64,000 bases of DNA from Phycisphaeraceae bacterium. GTDB taxonomy: Bacteria > Planctomycetota > Phycisphaerae > Phycisphaerales > UBA1924. A model generated the notes under the pieces. That model had not been told where the DNA came from. It saw only the letters and a list, made by a program, of their open reading frames with translations, and searched no databases. The stretch is taken from the NCBI GenBank assembly GCA_019636675.1, contig JAHBXC010000004.1, positions 62,001 to 126,000 of the forward strand, given 5' to 3'. How positions within the stretch are numbered: position 1 is the first letter of the stretch; the number at the start of each line of letters is the position of its first letter. Of the stretch, positions 1 to 8,313 are shown one piece after another. Both the position numbers and the translations under genes were made by a program.

Positions 1-1564
1 GGATGTAGCCCGCCATGCCGCCCCGGGGTTTGGGCTCGATCGCGTCCTGCCGGGTGAACTGCGCCGAGGCCGACGGGCCGTTTGAAGGCCGCGCGGGGTA
101 GGAATCGTCGTAGCCCGGGCTTGGGTTCTTGAAGCGCGTGGTGGCGGCCTCCCACTCCATGCGCGCGACGCCGGTGGGCCCGTTGCGCTGCTTGGCGATG
201 ATGAGTTCGGCGAGGTTCTCCTTGCCCTCGTTCTCTTCGAACCACGCCGGGTCGCTCATGTGGTAGTACGCCTCGCGGTGCAGCAGCATGATCACGTCGG
301 CGTCCTGCTCGATGGAGCCCGACTCGCGCAGGTCGCTCATCTTGGGCCGGTGGCCCTCGCGCTGCTCGGCGCCGCGGTTGAGCTGCGCGAGACAGATGAC
401 CGGCACGCTGAGTTCACGGGCCAGCGCCTTCACGCCGCGTGAGATCGTCGACACCTCGACCTGCCTGCTCTCGCGCGCCGCGCCCGGCGCGGTCATGAGC
501 TGCAGGTAGTCGATCATGATGCACTTCACCCCGTGCTGGGCGACGAGGCGGCGCGCGCGAGAGCGCATCTGCAGGACCGTCATCGCGGGTGAGTCGTCGA
601 TGTAGATGGGCGCCTCGGCCAGCTCGCCGCAGGCGCGCACGATCTGGCGGTAGTGCTCCTCGTGCAGCTGGCCGGTGCGCAGGCGGTGCGAGTCGACGCC
701 GGATCGCGCCGCGATGAGTCGCTGCGTGACGCTCTGGCGCGACATTTCCATCGAGAACACCGCGACGGGGCAGGGCTTCCCGTTGTCGCCCCCCAGCGCG
801 ATGCCCTCGGCCAGGTTCAGCGCCAGCGCGGTCTTTCCCATCGAGGGGCGGGCCGCGATGATGATCATCTCGCCCGGCTGGAACCCGCTGAGCATCTCGT
901 CGAGCTCGTGGAAGCCGGACGAGACGCCCGTCACGCCCTTGCCCTGATTGGCCTCGAGCAGCTCCATCGCCTCGTGCAGCAGTTCAGACAGACGCTGCGG
1001 GTCGCTGCTCTCGTTGCTCTGCGCGATCTCGAAGATCTGCTGCTCCGCGACATCGATCACCTCGCGCGCGCCGTCGGGGCCGAGCTCGCCGGCGTGGTAC
1101 GCCTCGTAGAGGATCTGGCTGGCCGCGTCGATGAGCCGGCGCAGCTTCGCCTTGTCGGCGACGATCTTGGCGTAGTACGGCGCGTTGACCGCCGTCGGCA
1201 CGCTCTCGGCCAGCTGCACCAGGTACTCCACGCCCCCGATCTGATCGAGCACCCCGGCGTCCTTGAGCGCCTCGGCGAGCTGCACCAGGTCCCCCGACTC
1301 GTGCCGGTCGTAGCCCGTCAGGAGGGCCGTAAAGATCGCGTTGTGCGCCTCGCTGTAGAACGCGTCGCCCCCGGTCACCAGGTGCAGGACATCGCCCGTC
1401 ACCTTCGGGTCGAGGATCATCGACCCCAGAAGGGCCATCTCTGCTTCCGCCGAGTGGGGCGGCTGCTTGTCGAACAGCTTGGGGGTCGCGGCGCGCGCGG
1501 CCTCCTGGCGGCGTGCGCGCCGGGCCTTGTCCGTTCCGACTCCGTTCGTTTCGGGTCCGATCAT
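1..1564 (-). CDS. dnaB: Replicative DNA helicase DnaB (3' end outside the window)
   Basis: Hexameric 5'-3' helicase that unwinds DNA ahead of the replisome. The frame starts at the ATG complementary to 1562-1564 (MIGPETNG) and stays open to base 1, so 521 residues are visible and the C-terminus lies outside the window. The N-terminal domain (PHSAEAEMALLGSMILDP) packs the hexamer. The RecA-like core carries Walker A (ARPSMGKTAL, Lys about residue 244), a Walker B-like IMIDYLQLM near residue 350, and an arginine-rich SGSIEQDADVIMLLHRE segment typical of DnaB. No intein interrupts the visible part. The length already slightly exceeds most DnaB proteins because of a charged N-terminal extension and a Ser/Pro-rich tail. 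The gene is divergent from pdxH. Identification is firm. Confidence 0.95.
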   Translation of the reverse strand, partial: MIGPETNGVGTDKARRARRQEAARAATPKLFDKQPPHSAEAEMALLGSMILDPKVTGDVLHLVTGGDAFYSEAHNAIFTALLTGYDRHESGDLVQLAEALKDAGVLDQIGGVEYLVQLAESVPTAVNAPYYAKIVADKAKLRRLIDAASQILYEAYHAGELGPDGAREVIDVAEQQIFEIAQSNESSDPQRLSELLHEAMELLEANQGKGVTGVSSGFHELDEMLSGFQPGEMIIIAARPSMGKTALALNLAEGIALGGDNGKPCPVAVFSMEMSRQSVTQRLIAARSGVDSHRLRTGQLHEEHYRQIVRACGELAEAPIYIDDSPAMTVLQMRSRARRLVAQHGVKCIMIDYLQLMTAPGAARESRQVEVSTISRGVKALARELSVPVICLAQLNRGAEQREGHRPKMSDLRESGSIEQDADVIMLLHREAYYHMSDPAWFEENEGKENLAELIIAKQRNGPTGVARMEWEAATTRFKNPSPGYDDSYPARPSNGPSASAQFTRQDAIEPKPRGGMAGYI

Positions 1565-1682
1565 GGGCCGGGATCATCCCCTTTCGCGTCCGTGCGTACA
1601 GCCCTGCGACAGCTTTTTCACATCCTACCACGGGACGCAACCCGCCGATTTCGGGCGAGATCGCGCCTGCATACGCTTGGAC

Positions 1683-2411
1683 ATGGCGCCCCTCACCCCC
1701 ACCGAGCTCGGGAACGAAACCGCCGCCGCCAAGTGGCTGGGAGACACGCTCCCGCCCGACCCCATGCCGGCCCTCGAGGAATGGATGGGCGAAGCGACGG
1801 CCAGGCGGGTCCAGCCCAACCCCAACGCGATGACCCTGGCGACTGTGGACGCCGACGGGCGCCCCTCGGCGCGCATCGTGCTCTGTCGCGGCATCGACGC
1901 GCGCGCCGGGTTCATCGAGTTCTTCACGAACAAGACAAGCCGCAAGGGACTGGCGCTGCGCGCACACCCGCACGCCGCGCTGCTGTTCCACTGGGACGAC
2001 CTCGACCGTCAGATCCGCATCGAGGGACCGATCACCGACGCGCCCGACGCGCGCGCCGACGAGTACTTCGCGACCCGGCACCCGCTCTCGCGCCTCAGCG
2101 CGTGGGCGAGCGCGCAGAGCCAGCCGGCGGCGTCGCGCGCAGCGATCGACGCGAATCTCGCGAGTATGGCGCAGCGCTTCGGCGTCGATCTGGACGCCAT
2201 CAAGCGCGACGCCGCGTCCGTGACGGTCGATATCCCCCGGCCGCCCCACTGGGGCGGGTACCGCGTGTGGGCCGAGCGCGTGGAACTGTGGAGCGGGCGT
2301 ACAGGGCGCACGCACGACCGCGCGCTGTGGACGCGAACGCTGACGCGAACGGGCGATGACGACCTCGCGTTCACGGGCTCCGCGTGGCGTTCGCAGCGCC
2401 TGCAGCCCTGA
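1683..2411 (+). CDS. pdxH: Pyridoxamine/pyridoxine 5'-phosphate oxidase
   Basis: FMN enzyme that oxidises pyridoxamine 5'-phosphate or pyridoxine 5'-phosphate to pyridoxal 5'-phosphate, the last step of vitamin B6 synthesis and salvage. The 242 residues include the N-terminal NAMTLATVDADGRPSARIVL strand pair, the FFTNKTSRKG phosphate/FMN loop, the PRPPHWGGYRV segment and the C-terminal RLQP, all characteristic of the family. The frame is open further upstream, but the ATG at 1683 begins the conserved protein. No Shine-Dalgarno precedes it; a TACGCT hexamer at 1672-1677 lies 5 nt before the ATG, so the mRNA may be leaderless. It is divergent from dnaB across 118 bp. Confidence 0.93.
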   Translation: MAPLTPTELGNETAAAKWLGDTLPPDPMPALEEWMGEATARRVQPNPNAMTLATVDADGRPSARIVLCRGIDARAGFIEFFTNKTSRKGLALRAHPHAALLFHWDDLDRQIRIEGPITDAPDARADEYFATRHPLSRLSAWASAQSQPAASRAAIDANLASMAQRFGVDLDAIKRDAASVTVDIPRPPHWGGYRVWAERVELWSGRTGRTHDRALWTRTLTRTGDDDLAFTGSAWRSQRLQP

Positions 2412-2456
2412 GCCCGATCGCAACATCTTTCGTCGCACGAACTTGCGTGTTTCCCC

Positions 2457-2477
2457 CGCAAAACCGCGGGTTTTGCG
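2457..2477 (+). terminator. Hairpin downstream of pdxH
   Basis: A perfect 9-bp stem (CGCAAAACC / GGTTTTGCG) with a 3-nt loop lies 45 nt after the pdxH stop. It is not followed by a T-run, so it may be a weak terminator or a 3'-end stabiliser rather than a classic intrinsic terminator. Confidence 0.45.
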
Positions 2478-2497
2478 ATGTTCGCACGATAGTCGTC

Positions 2498-2525
2498 TTG
2501 CGACATCCGGTATTCGCTGTATCCT
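2498..2525 (+). promoter_or_regulatory. Candidate sigma70-type promoter for the exported protein at 2741
   Basis: TTGCGA (2498-2503), a 16-nt spacer and TATCCT (2520-2525). It would start a transcript of about 210 nt ahead of the GTG at 2741, covering the three hairpins described for 2583-2724. The match is modest and unsupported by other data. Confidence 0.35.
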
Positions 2526-2582
2526 GCCCAGAGTCACACGCGGCCACGCACACGGAGCGCCATTCGGCGCGCCACGCCGCGA

Positions 2583-2735
2583 CGACCGGCCGCCGGTCGA
2601 GTGAACTGGAGTAGGGCGAGGAGCGCACATTCCTCGCCGGGAACAGACAGGCAATACAAGACACCCCCACGGCGGCGCTGTGCGCACCGGCCATGCCGCG
2701 CTTACGCGGCGGGGGTGTTTCTTGCGCAAAGGAGA
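2583..2735 (+). promoter_or_regulatory. Structured 5' leader with three hairpins
   Basis: Three successive stems fill the space before the start codon at 2741. The first is CGACCGG/CCGGTCG (2583-2599). The second is GGCGAGGA/TCCTCGCC with an 8-nt loop (2615-2638). The third is a longer stem, CAAGACACCCCC (2657-2668) with GGGGGTGTTTCTTG (2711-2724), broken by a two-base bulge and ending just before the ribosome-binding site AAAGGAG (2728-2734). The third stem could influence initiation. I do not recognise a known riboswitch class. Confidence 0.45.
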
Positions 2736-2740
2736 CGACC

Positions 2741-3520
2741 GTGAAGACAACTCTCGCGTCGATCGGTATCGCATGCGCGATCGCTGCGCCCAGCGCGCTC
2801 GCCGGAAACATCATGGGCAACCCCCTTGTCGCGATCGGGGAGAACCAGCCGGTGAGCTGGACGCAGGCACTGAACAACGGACGCATCCGCGCCATCGACC
2901 CGGCGACGGACGGCGTGCCTGGCCCCGACCTGCGCTTCTACGCCACGCAGGGGACCGCCGCGTTCGTCGCCTCGGCGCTCACGCCCGACCTGATGGTCGA
3001 ACTGGGCGACGAGACCCACCAGGCCCTCGTCATGCAGTGGAACCCGCTGATGCAGGGCGAGGACATCGCCGTCGCGTCGTGGGAGCTCGACATCAGCACC
3101 GGCCCCGGGCGCGCCAACGGGCTGAACCTCTCGCGCGGCATGATCCATTTCTCGCTCGGCGCCCCTCCCGGAGTCTGGGACATCGGCGTCAGTCTGCGCG
3201 ACAAGAACGGGAACTGGGCCGGATGGTTCATGCCCATGCCCCCGCTCAACTGGACCTTCCAGTGGATCGACCTCTCGCAGGGCAACCAGGACGGCTGGTT
3301 CTCGTTCGTCGACCCCGGCTTCGACATCAGCAACGTCGTCGCGGTCCGGCTGAACGAAGCCGGCGCGATGGTCACCTTCCCCCTGCCCCCGGACGGCGCG
3401 CAGCCGGGGTTCTGGGACTGGAACGCCTTCAACAGCATCATCATCACCCCGACCCCGGGCGCGACCGGGCTCGTCGGCATCGCCGCGCTCTGCATGCTGC
3501 GGCGCAGGCGCGCGCCGTAA
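2741..3520 (+). CDS. Exported protein with PEP-CTERM-like sorting tail
   Basis: A 259-residue protein of unknown function. The GTG at 2741 is chosen because AGGAG lies 7 nt upstream and a signal peptide follows at once (MKTTLASIGIACAIAAPSALA, cleavage predicted after ALA). The body is rich in Trp, Gly and Asn with beta-type alternation (WELDISTGPG, NGNWAGWFMPMPPLNWTFQWI) and matches no family I know. The C-terminus (PTPGATGLVGIAALCML then RRRRAP) is the planctomycete variant of a PEP-CTERM signal, with a short PxPG motif in place of PEP, a membrane segment and a basic end. Such proteins are thought to be handled by an exosortase-like system; none is in this window. A long, structured leader precedes it. 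Confidence 0.75.
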   Translation: MKTTLASIGIACAIAAPSALAGNIMGNPLVAIGENQPVSWTQALNNGRIRAIDPATDGVPGPDLRFYATQGTAAFVASALTPDLMVELGDETHQALVMQWNPLMQGEDIAVASWELDISTGPGRANGLNLSRGMIHFSLGAPPGVWDIGVSLRDKNGNWAGWFMPMPPLNWTFQWIDLSQGNQDGWFSFVDPGFDISNVVAVRLNEAGAMVTFPLPPDGAQPGFWDWNAFNSIIITPTPGATGLVGIAALCMLRRRRAP

Positions 3521-3551
3521 CGGTTGAGGAGAGGGACTGACAGTGACACCT

Positions 3552-3577
3552 GCCGGCCGGGCTGACGCCGGGCCGGT
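3552..3577 (+). terminator. GC-rich hairpin after the exported protein gene
   Basis: A near-perfect inverted repeat, CCGGCCGGGC / GCCGGGCCGG around a TGAC loop (one mismatch), lies about 35 nt downstream of the stop at 3520. It is a plausible transcription end, although the following T content is poor. Confidence 0.4.
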
Positions 3578-3609
3578 GGGTTCGGATCGACGCGTCGTAG
3601 AATCGGGGA

Positions 3610-4710
3610 GTGCTCGCGCAGCCCCTCCAGATCGGACCGGTCCGACTCGCGACCAACCTGCTGCTGGCGCCGATCGCCGGGTACTGCGATTTGGCGTTCC
3701 GGCTCGCCGCACGCTCGTGGGGCGGCGTCGGGCTCGCCTGCACCGACCTCCTCTCGCCGCAGGGCCTGCTGCGAGGGACCGCGACCTCCCTCGACCTCGC
3801 GCGCACCAACGACGAGGACAAGCCGGTGGGCATGCAGCTCTACGGGGGCGACGCGAACATCCTCGCCGACGGCGCGCGCTGGGCCATCCAGCACGGCGCG
3901 ACCGTTGTCGACATCAACATGGGCTGCCCGGTCGACAAGGTCACGAAGAAGGACGGGGGGTCCAAACTCCTCTGCGACCCCTGCAACACGCTGCGTCTGG
4001 TCGAGAAGGTCGCGCGCGCCGTCGAGCAGGAATCCGGGGGGCGCGTGCCCCTGACGGCGAAGGTCCGGCTGGGCTGGTCGATGGGCGTCGATGTCGCCCC
4101 CTCGCTGGCGCCGCGCCTCGTCGAGGAGGGCTGCGCCGCGATCACGGTGCACGGGCGGTACACCGAGCAGAAGTTCAAGGGCGAGTGCCACCTCGACGGC
4201 ATCGCGCGGGTGGTGGAGGCGGTGGGCGCCCGGGCCCCCGTCATCGGCAACGGCGACGTGAAGACCCCCGACGACTGCCTGCGCATGCTGCGCGTCACCG
4301 GCTGCGCCGGGGTGATGATCGGGCGCGGCGCGCTCTCGGCGCCCTGGCTTTTCCGCGACTGCTGGCACGCGCAGCGCGTCGGCGCCGGGCTGACGGGCGA
4401 GCCGGCGCCCCCCGAACCGACCGAGCGGGAAAAGCTCGACACCATCCGGCGCTACTTCGCCGACATGATCGCGTTCCGCGACGAGCGCTACGCGATGATG
4501 CAGATCCGCCGGCGCATCACCTGGTTCGGCAAGCGCCTCGGCCCCTGCAAGCCCATGAAGGAGCGCGTGCGCGTCGCCAGGAACCCGGCGGAAGTGCTCG
4601 CGGCACTGGACGAGTTCGAGCGCGGCGGCCTGCGCTGGTTCCCGCGCGACGACGGAACCCCCTGTATCGAGGACGCCCTCGAAACCGACGACGCCGAGTG
4701 CGTCGGCTGA
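3610..4710 (+). CDS. dus: tRNA-dihydrouridine synthase (Dus family)
   Basis: FMN-dependent enzyme that reduces uridine to dihydrouridine in tRNA D-loops. The 366-residue TIM-barrel protein has the expected series: APIAGYCDLAFR near the N-terminus, MQLYGGD, the catalytic-cysteine loop NMGCPVDKVTKKDGGSKLL, TAKVRLGW, ITVHGRYTEQKFKG, PVIGNGDV and GVMIGRGAL. This places it with the DusB-like bacterial enzymes; which tRNA position it modifies cannot be told. Start GTG at 3610 has no Shine-Dalgarno; TAGAAT (3598-3603) ends 6 nt before it, so a leaderless mRNA is likely. It reads in the same direction as zwf, but the 95-bp gap holds a G/C-skewed repeat, so they need not be one operon. Confidence 0.93.
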   Translation: MLAQPLQIGPVRLATNLLLAPIAGYCDLAFRLAARSWGGVGLACTDLLSPQGLLRGTATSLDLARTNDEDKPVGMQLYGGDANILADGARWAIQHGATVVDINMGCPVDKVTKKDGGSKLLCDPCNTLRLVEKVARAVEQESGGRVPLTAKVRLGWSMGVDVAPSLAPRLVEEGCAAITVHGRYTEQKFKGECHLDGIARVVEAVGARAPVIGNGDVKTPDDCLRMLRVTGCAGVMIGRGALSAPWLFRDCWHAQRVGAGLTGEPAPPEPTEREKLDTIRRYFADMIAFRDERYAMMQIRRRITWFGKRLGPCKPMKERVRVARNPAEVLAALDEFERGGLRWFPRDDGTPCIEDALETDDAECVG

Positions 4711-4721
4711 CGATCGCTCTG

Positions 4722-4760
4722 GTTCCCCTGCTCCCTGCTGCCCGCTCCCTCCTCCCTTCC
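4722..4760. repeat. Dispersed intergenic repeat, 'GGGAGCAGG' type
   Basis: A pyrimidine-rich tract (CCCTGCTCCCTGCTGCCCGC and on) between dus and zwf. Read on the minus strand it is the GGGAGCGGGCAGCAGGGAGC motif found at 8205-8285, 12420-12463, 13164-13195, 14582-14612, 26808-26845, 28600-28640 and 56720-56845. Confidence 0.7.
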
Positions 4761-4805
4761 GCCCCCAATTGACGCGCCGCCCCCCAGCGGGCACGATGCG
4801 CCCAG

Positions 4806-6377
4806 ATGACGCACCTCGCTCCCTCCAAACATCCCGAGCCCTGCGTGCTGGTGATCTTCGGCGCGTCCGGGGACCTGACAGAACGCAAACTCATCCCGTC
4901 GCTCTACGACATGTTCCGCGAGGGGTCGCTCCCCGAGACCTTCGCGGTGCTCGGCTGCGCGCGCACCGGCATGTCCGACGCCCAGTTCCGCGAGAAGCTG
5001 CGCGAGCCGGCGGAGAAGCACGCCGGCGCGTTCGACGCCGACTCGTGGGACCGCTTCTCGCGCCGCGTGCACTACCAGCCCTTCGACGGGTCGAAGACCG
5101 AGGACTATCGCACGCTCAACGAGCGCGTGGAGTTGCTCGCGCTCCAGCACGACCTTCGCGGCGGGGCGAACGCCGGCTCGAGCGATCCGAACGTGCTGTT
5201 CTACCTCGCCGTCGCGCCGACGCTCTCCAAGACCATCGTCGCCCACCTCGCCGACACAGGGCTCGTGACCGAGAGCAAGAGATGGTGCGCCGTGAACCGG
5301 GGCGTGACGCCCTGGCGGCGCATCATCGTCGAGAAGCCCTTCGGTACGGACCTCGAGTCGGCGCGCTCGATCAACCGCGCGCTGGGGCGGGCGTTCGACG
5401 AGGACGCGATCTATCGAATCGACCACTACATGGGCAAGGAGCTGGTGCGCAACGTGCTGGTGTTCCGCTTCGCGAACACGATCTTCGAACAGGTGTGGAA
5501 CCGCGACTGCGTCGACCACGTGCAGATCACCGCCGCCGAGACCATCGGCGTCGAGGACCGCGCCGCGTACTACGACGAGTCGGGCGCGATGCGCGACATG
5601 ATCCAGAGCCACCTCGTGCAGGTGATGACGCTCATCGCGATGGAGGCGCCCAGCAGCGCCGAGGCCGACGCCCTCGCGCGCGAGCGCATCAAGGTGCTCG
5701 AGTCGACGCGCCGGATCGACCCCGACAAGGCGCACCTGTTCGCCGCCTTCGGGCGCTACGGGGCCCAGGGGGCGCACCCGGCGTACACCTCCGAGCCCGG
5801 CGTCGTCGCCGCCAAGAAGACCGAGACCTTCTGCGCGATGAAGTGCCACATCGACAACTGGCGCTGGGCGGGCGTGCCCTTCTACCTGCGCTCGGGCAAG
5901 CGCATGGCGCGCAAGCTCACCGAGATCGTCGTGCAGTTCAAGCACCCGCCCGACTGGCTCTTCAAGACCGTCGAGCCCTACACCAAGGGCGTCACCCGCC
6001 CGCCCAACCGCATCATCATCAACATCGCCCCCGACGAGGGCATCTCCCTTCGCTTCGAGACCAAGGTCCCCGGGCCCAAGTTCCGCATCGATTCCGCCAA
6101 GATGGACATGGACTACGCCAAGGCCTTCGACGCCAAGCCCGTCGAGGCATACGGCCCGCTCATCCTCGACGCGATGCGCGGCGACCGGCTCCTCTTCAAG
6201 CACCGCGACGAGGTCGAGGGCGCCTGGGAGGTCTGCCAGCCCCTCCTCGACAGCGAGGAACTGCGCGCCCGGATCGAGACCTACGAGTCGGGCACGTGGG
6301 GGCCCCAGTCCAGCGACGAGCTGCTCGCCCGCGACGGCAAGATCTGGCACAACCCCATCGCCGGAGAGCGCCGATAG
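4806..6377 (+). CDS. zwf: Glucose-6-phosphate 1-dehydrogenase
   Basis: First step of the oxidative pentose-phosphate pathway: glucose 6-phosphate to 6-phosphogluconolactone with production of NADPH. The 523-residue protein has the dinucleotide fingerprint FGASGDLTERKLIPSLY at residues 16-32, the active-site segment RIDHYMGKELVRN containing the catalytic His, and the C-terminal substrate and tetramer region (YLRSGKRM, PNRIIINIAPDEGISLRF). Length and motif order are normal. No 6-phosphogluconolactonase or gnd is adjacent. NADPH from this enzyme would serve the fatty-acid genes further along the window, but no regulatory link is visible. Confidence 0.96.
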   Translation: MTHLAPSKHPEPCVLVIFGASGDLTERKLIPSLYDMFREGSLPETFAVLGCARTGMSDAQFREKLREPAEKHAGAFDADSWDRFSRRVHYQPFDGSKTEDYRTLNERVELLALQHDLRGGANAGSSDPNVLFYLAVAPTLSKTIVAHLADTGLVTESKRWCAVNRGVTPWRRIIVEKPFGTDLESARSINRALGRAFDEDAIYRIDHYMGKELVRNVLVFRFANTIFEQVWNRDCVDHVQITAAETIGVEDRAAYYDESGAMRDMIQSHLVQVMTLIAMEAPSSAEADALARERIKVLESTRRIDPDKAHLFAAFGRYGAQGAHPAYTSEPGVVAAKKTETFCAMKCHIDNWRWAGVPFYLRSGKRMARKLTEIVVQFKHPPDWLFKTVEPYTKGVTRPPNRIIINIAPDEGISLRFETKVPGPKFRIDSAKMDMDYAKAFDAKPVEAYGPLILDAMRGDRLLFKHRDEVEGAWEVCQPLLDSEELRARIETYESGTWGPQSSDELLARDGKIWHNPIAGERR

Positions 6378-6455
6378 TGAGAGTCCGTCAACCGTCCGCC
6401 ACGCGACGCGTATGACGCAGGTACCCTTCCCCCTCTCCGGGGCGTCATCCCTTCC

Positions 6456-7298
6456 GTGCGACGCCCTCTCAGCCCCGACTTCCGGACCGGAGCAGCCCTC
6501 TTGCCCTTCGCGATCCCCGCCGTCACCGCCAGCATGCCCTCCTTCCTCGCGCAGCTCGACGCGCCCTCGTCGCAGGGCGCCGCCGCGAGCGAAGCCACGA
6601 GCATCTGGTCGCTGTTCATGCAGTCCTTCGACCTGTTCACGATCCTGATCGTGATGGGGTCGGTGTTCGCGGTCGCCATCATCGTGCGCGCGATCCTGAC
6701 CCTGCGCCGGTCCGTGATCCTGCCGGCCGAGTCGATCGACGCGGTGCAGAGCGCGATCAACGAGCGGCGCTGGGCCGACCTCCAGCAGTTCGTGGGCGAG
6801 GACGATTCGTTCGTGTCGCGCGTGCTGCGCGAGAGTCTGCCCAAGCTTCGCGTCAACCCGCTGGGCATCCACGAAGCCACCGAGATGGCCGCCGACACCG
6901 AGACGGCGCGCCGTTTCAAGGAAGTCGAGTGGCTTGGCGTGATCGGCAACCTCGGGCCGCTGCTCGGGCTGGTGGGCACCGTGTGGGGCATGATCATCGC
7001 CTTCACCGCGATCGGCGAGACCGGGGGCCAGGCCGCCGCCTCGCAGCTCTCCATCGGCATCGCCAAGGCGCTCTTCCACACCTTCCTCGGGCTGCTGCTC
7101 GCGATCCCGGCGCTGCTGGCCTACGGGATGTTCCGCGAGCGCCTCGACCGGATCTGCTCGGAGGGCACGATGCTCGCGACCGACGCGATGGACCAGATCG
7201 CGGCGGTCGCGCTCCAGAACCCCGGCGCGCAGGCGTCGCCTGCGCAGGGGCCCGGCGCCGCCCAGTCGCCCCAGCCCCGCCACGGCGCAGGGAACTGA
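6456..7298 (+). CDS. exbB: MotA/TolQ/ExbB proton-channel family protein
   Basis: Inner-membrane subunit of an ExbB-ExbD (or TolQ-TolR) motor, which couples the proton gradient to work at the outer membrane. In 280 residues there is a long N-terminal lead, one membrane segment (FTILIVMGSVFAVAIIVRAI), a cytoplasmic stretch, and the paired C-terminal helices with the family signature (WLGVIGNLGPLLGLVGTVWG and IGIAKALFHTFLGLLLAIPA). An internal ATG near 6533 would remove the first 26 residues and is possible. The gene is followed after 3 nt by the first exbD, so the three form one transcription unit. ExbB and TolQ cannot be separated by sequence alone; no tonB, tolA or tolB is near. Confidence 0.88.
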   Translation: MRRPLSPDFRTGAALLPFAIPAVTASMPSFLAQLDAPSSQGAAASEATSIWSLFMQSFDLFTILIVMGSVFAVAIIVRAILTLRRSVILPAESIDAVQSAINERRWADLQQFVGEDDSFVSRVLRESLPKLRVNPLGIHEATEMAADTETARRFKEVEWLGVIGNLGPLLGLVGTVWGMIIAFTAIGETGGQAAASQLSIGIAKALFHTFLGLLLAIPALLAYGMFRERLDRICSEGTMLATDAMDQIAAVALQNPGAQASPAQGPGAAQSPQPRHGAGN

Positions 7299-7301
7299 CG
7301 A

Positions 7302-7736
7302 GTGGCCAGGCGTCGCCGACGACATCGCGGGCATTCCGAGGGCGGGCACGTCAACGTCGTCCCGCTCATCGACATCGTGATGGTGCTCATCATCTTCTAT
7401 CTGATGGTCGGCTCGTTCATCGGCGATGACTACGAGACGCTGCCGCTGCCCCTCAGCGTCGCGGGCGAGCCGACCGCCGGCGCCGACGTGTTCACGATCA
7501 ACGCTGTCCCCCGCGACGACGGCACAGGTCGCGCGATCTATCGCGTGCACAACCGCGACGTCGACGAGGCGGGCATCCGTCGCATGGTCGAACAGATGCG
7601 CGCGCGCGACCCCGAGGTCATCGTGCAGCTGCGCGCGTCGCGAGAACTAAGCTACGGCGCTGTGGAGCCGGCGGTCCGGGCCGTCTCGATGGCCGGCGTC
7701 TCACGCCTGCGTCTGGTGACGGAGTCCGCCCAGTGA
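7302..7736 (+). CDS. exbD: Biopolymer transport protein ExbD/TolR, first copy
   Basis: A single-span ExbD/TolR subunit of 144 residues. A basic N-terminus (MARRRRRHRGHSEGG) precedes the diagnostic NVVPLIDIVMVLIIFYLMV segment, whose Asp is the proton-carrying residue of the motor. The remainder is a periplasmic domain ending in VRAVSMAGVSRLRLVTE. Start GTG at 7302 lies 3 nt after exbB. The stop overlaps the GTG of the second exbD by 4 nt, so translation is probably coupled. Confidence 0.9.
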   Translation: MARRRRRHRGHSEGGHVNVVPLIDIVMVLIIFYLMVGSFIGDDYETLPLPLSVAGEPTAGADVFTINAVPRDDGTGRAIYRVHNRDVDEAGIRRMVEQMRARDPEVIVQLRASRELSYGAVEPAVRAVSMAGVSRLRLVTESAQ

Positions 7737-8209
7737 GCGCCCGTCGTCGTCGCTATCGCAGGCGGGGCGCCTTCGGCCCCAACATGACCCCGATGGTCGA
7801 TGTGGTCCTCGTGATCCTGATCTTCTTCATGGGCGCGATGGGTCTGGCGGCGGCGGAGCAGTTCCTCGGGACCGGGACGCCCCCTCCGGACTCGTCGAGT
7901 CCCTCGGAGTCGGCCAGCGCGTCCGAATCACCCTCCCGGCGCGCGCCGGCGACGCAGGCCACGCGCGCCGTGCTGAGGATGACCACGGGCCCGGGCGGTC
8001 GCACCGTCGTGAACGGGATGGGGCTCGCGAATGTGGGCATCGACGCCGTCGCCGAGCGGCTGGACGCGATCGTGCGCGCCGGGTTCGACGCGACGGTGAT
8101 CGTCGTGGTCGCGCCGGCGCCGGGCGTGCCCTACCAGGACGTCGTCCTGATCCACGACGCCGCCGCCCGCGCCGGGATCACGAACATCCGGCTGGGAGTC
8201 GTGGAATAG
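7733..8209 (+). CDS. exbD: Biopolymer transport protein ExbD/TolR, second copy
   Basis: Second ExbD/TolR paralogue, 158 residues. The family segment is MTPMVDVVLVILIFFMGAMG with the conserved Asp. A Ser/Pro linker rich in SES repeats (residues about 49-68) joins it to the periplasmic domain (MTTGPGGRTVVNG through GITNIRLGVVE). Adjacent tandem ExbD genes are common in planctomycetes and may form heterodimers around the ExbB pentamer. The start GTG overlaps the previous stop (GTGA). Its own stop TAG lies inside the GGAATAGGGAG consensus of the dispersed G-rich repeat, so the repeat forms the end of this gene. Confidence 0.88.
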   Translation: MSARRRRYRRRGAFGPNMTPMVDVVLVILIFFMGAMGLAAAEQFLGTGTPPPDSSSPSESASASESPSRRAPATQATRAVLRMTTGPGGRTVVNGMGLANVGIDAVAERLDAIVRAGFDATVIVVVAPAPGVPYQDVVLIHDAAARAGITNIRLGVVE

Positions 8210-8285
8210 GGAGGAGGGAGCGGGCAACAGGGAGCAGCCGGATTCCGATTCCCGCTGCTCCCTGCTGCCTGCTCCCCGCTGCCTT
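8205..8285. repeat. Inverted pair of 'GGGAGCAGG' repeats
   Basis: GGGAGCGGGCAACAGGGAGC is followed about 17 nt later by CTGCTCCCTGCTGCCTGCTC, making an imperfect long hairpin after exbD. The first arm contains the exbD stop codon. The hairpin could end transcription before lolC. Confidence 0.7.
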
Positions 8286-8313
8286 CCTCACGCTACCATC
8301 CGCGCACGCCCCC

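Noticed and set aside
4488..7550. Long minus-strand open frame of about 1000 codons opposite zwf and exbB
   Set aside because: It is the antisense shadow of well-identified genes; it is His/Asp/Arg-rich, low in complexity and matches no family. High G+C removes stops from the opposite strand.
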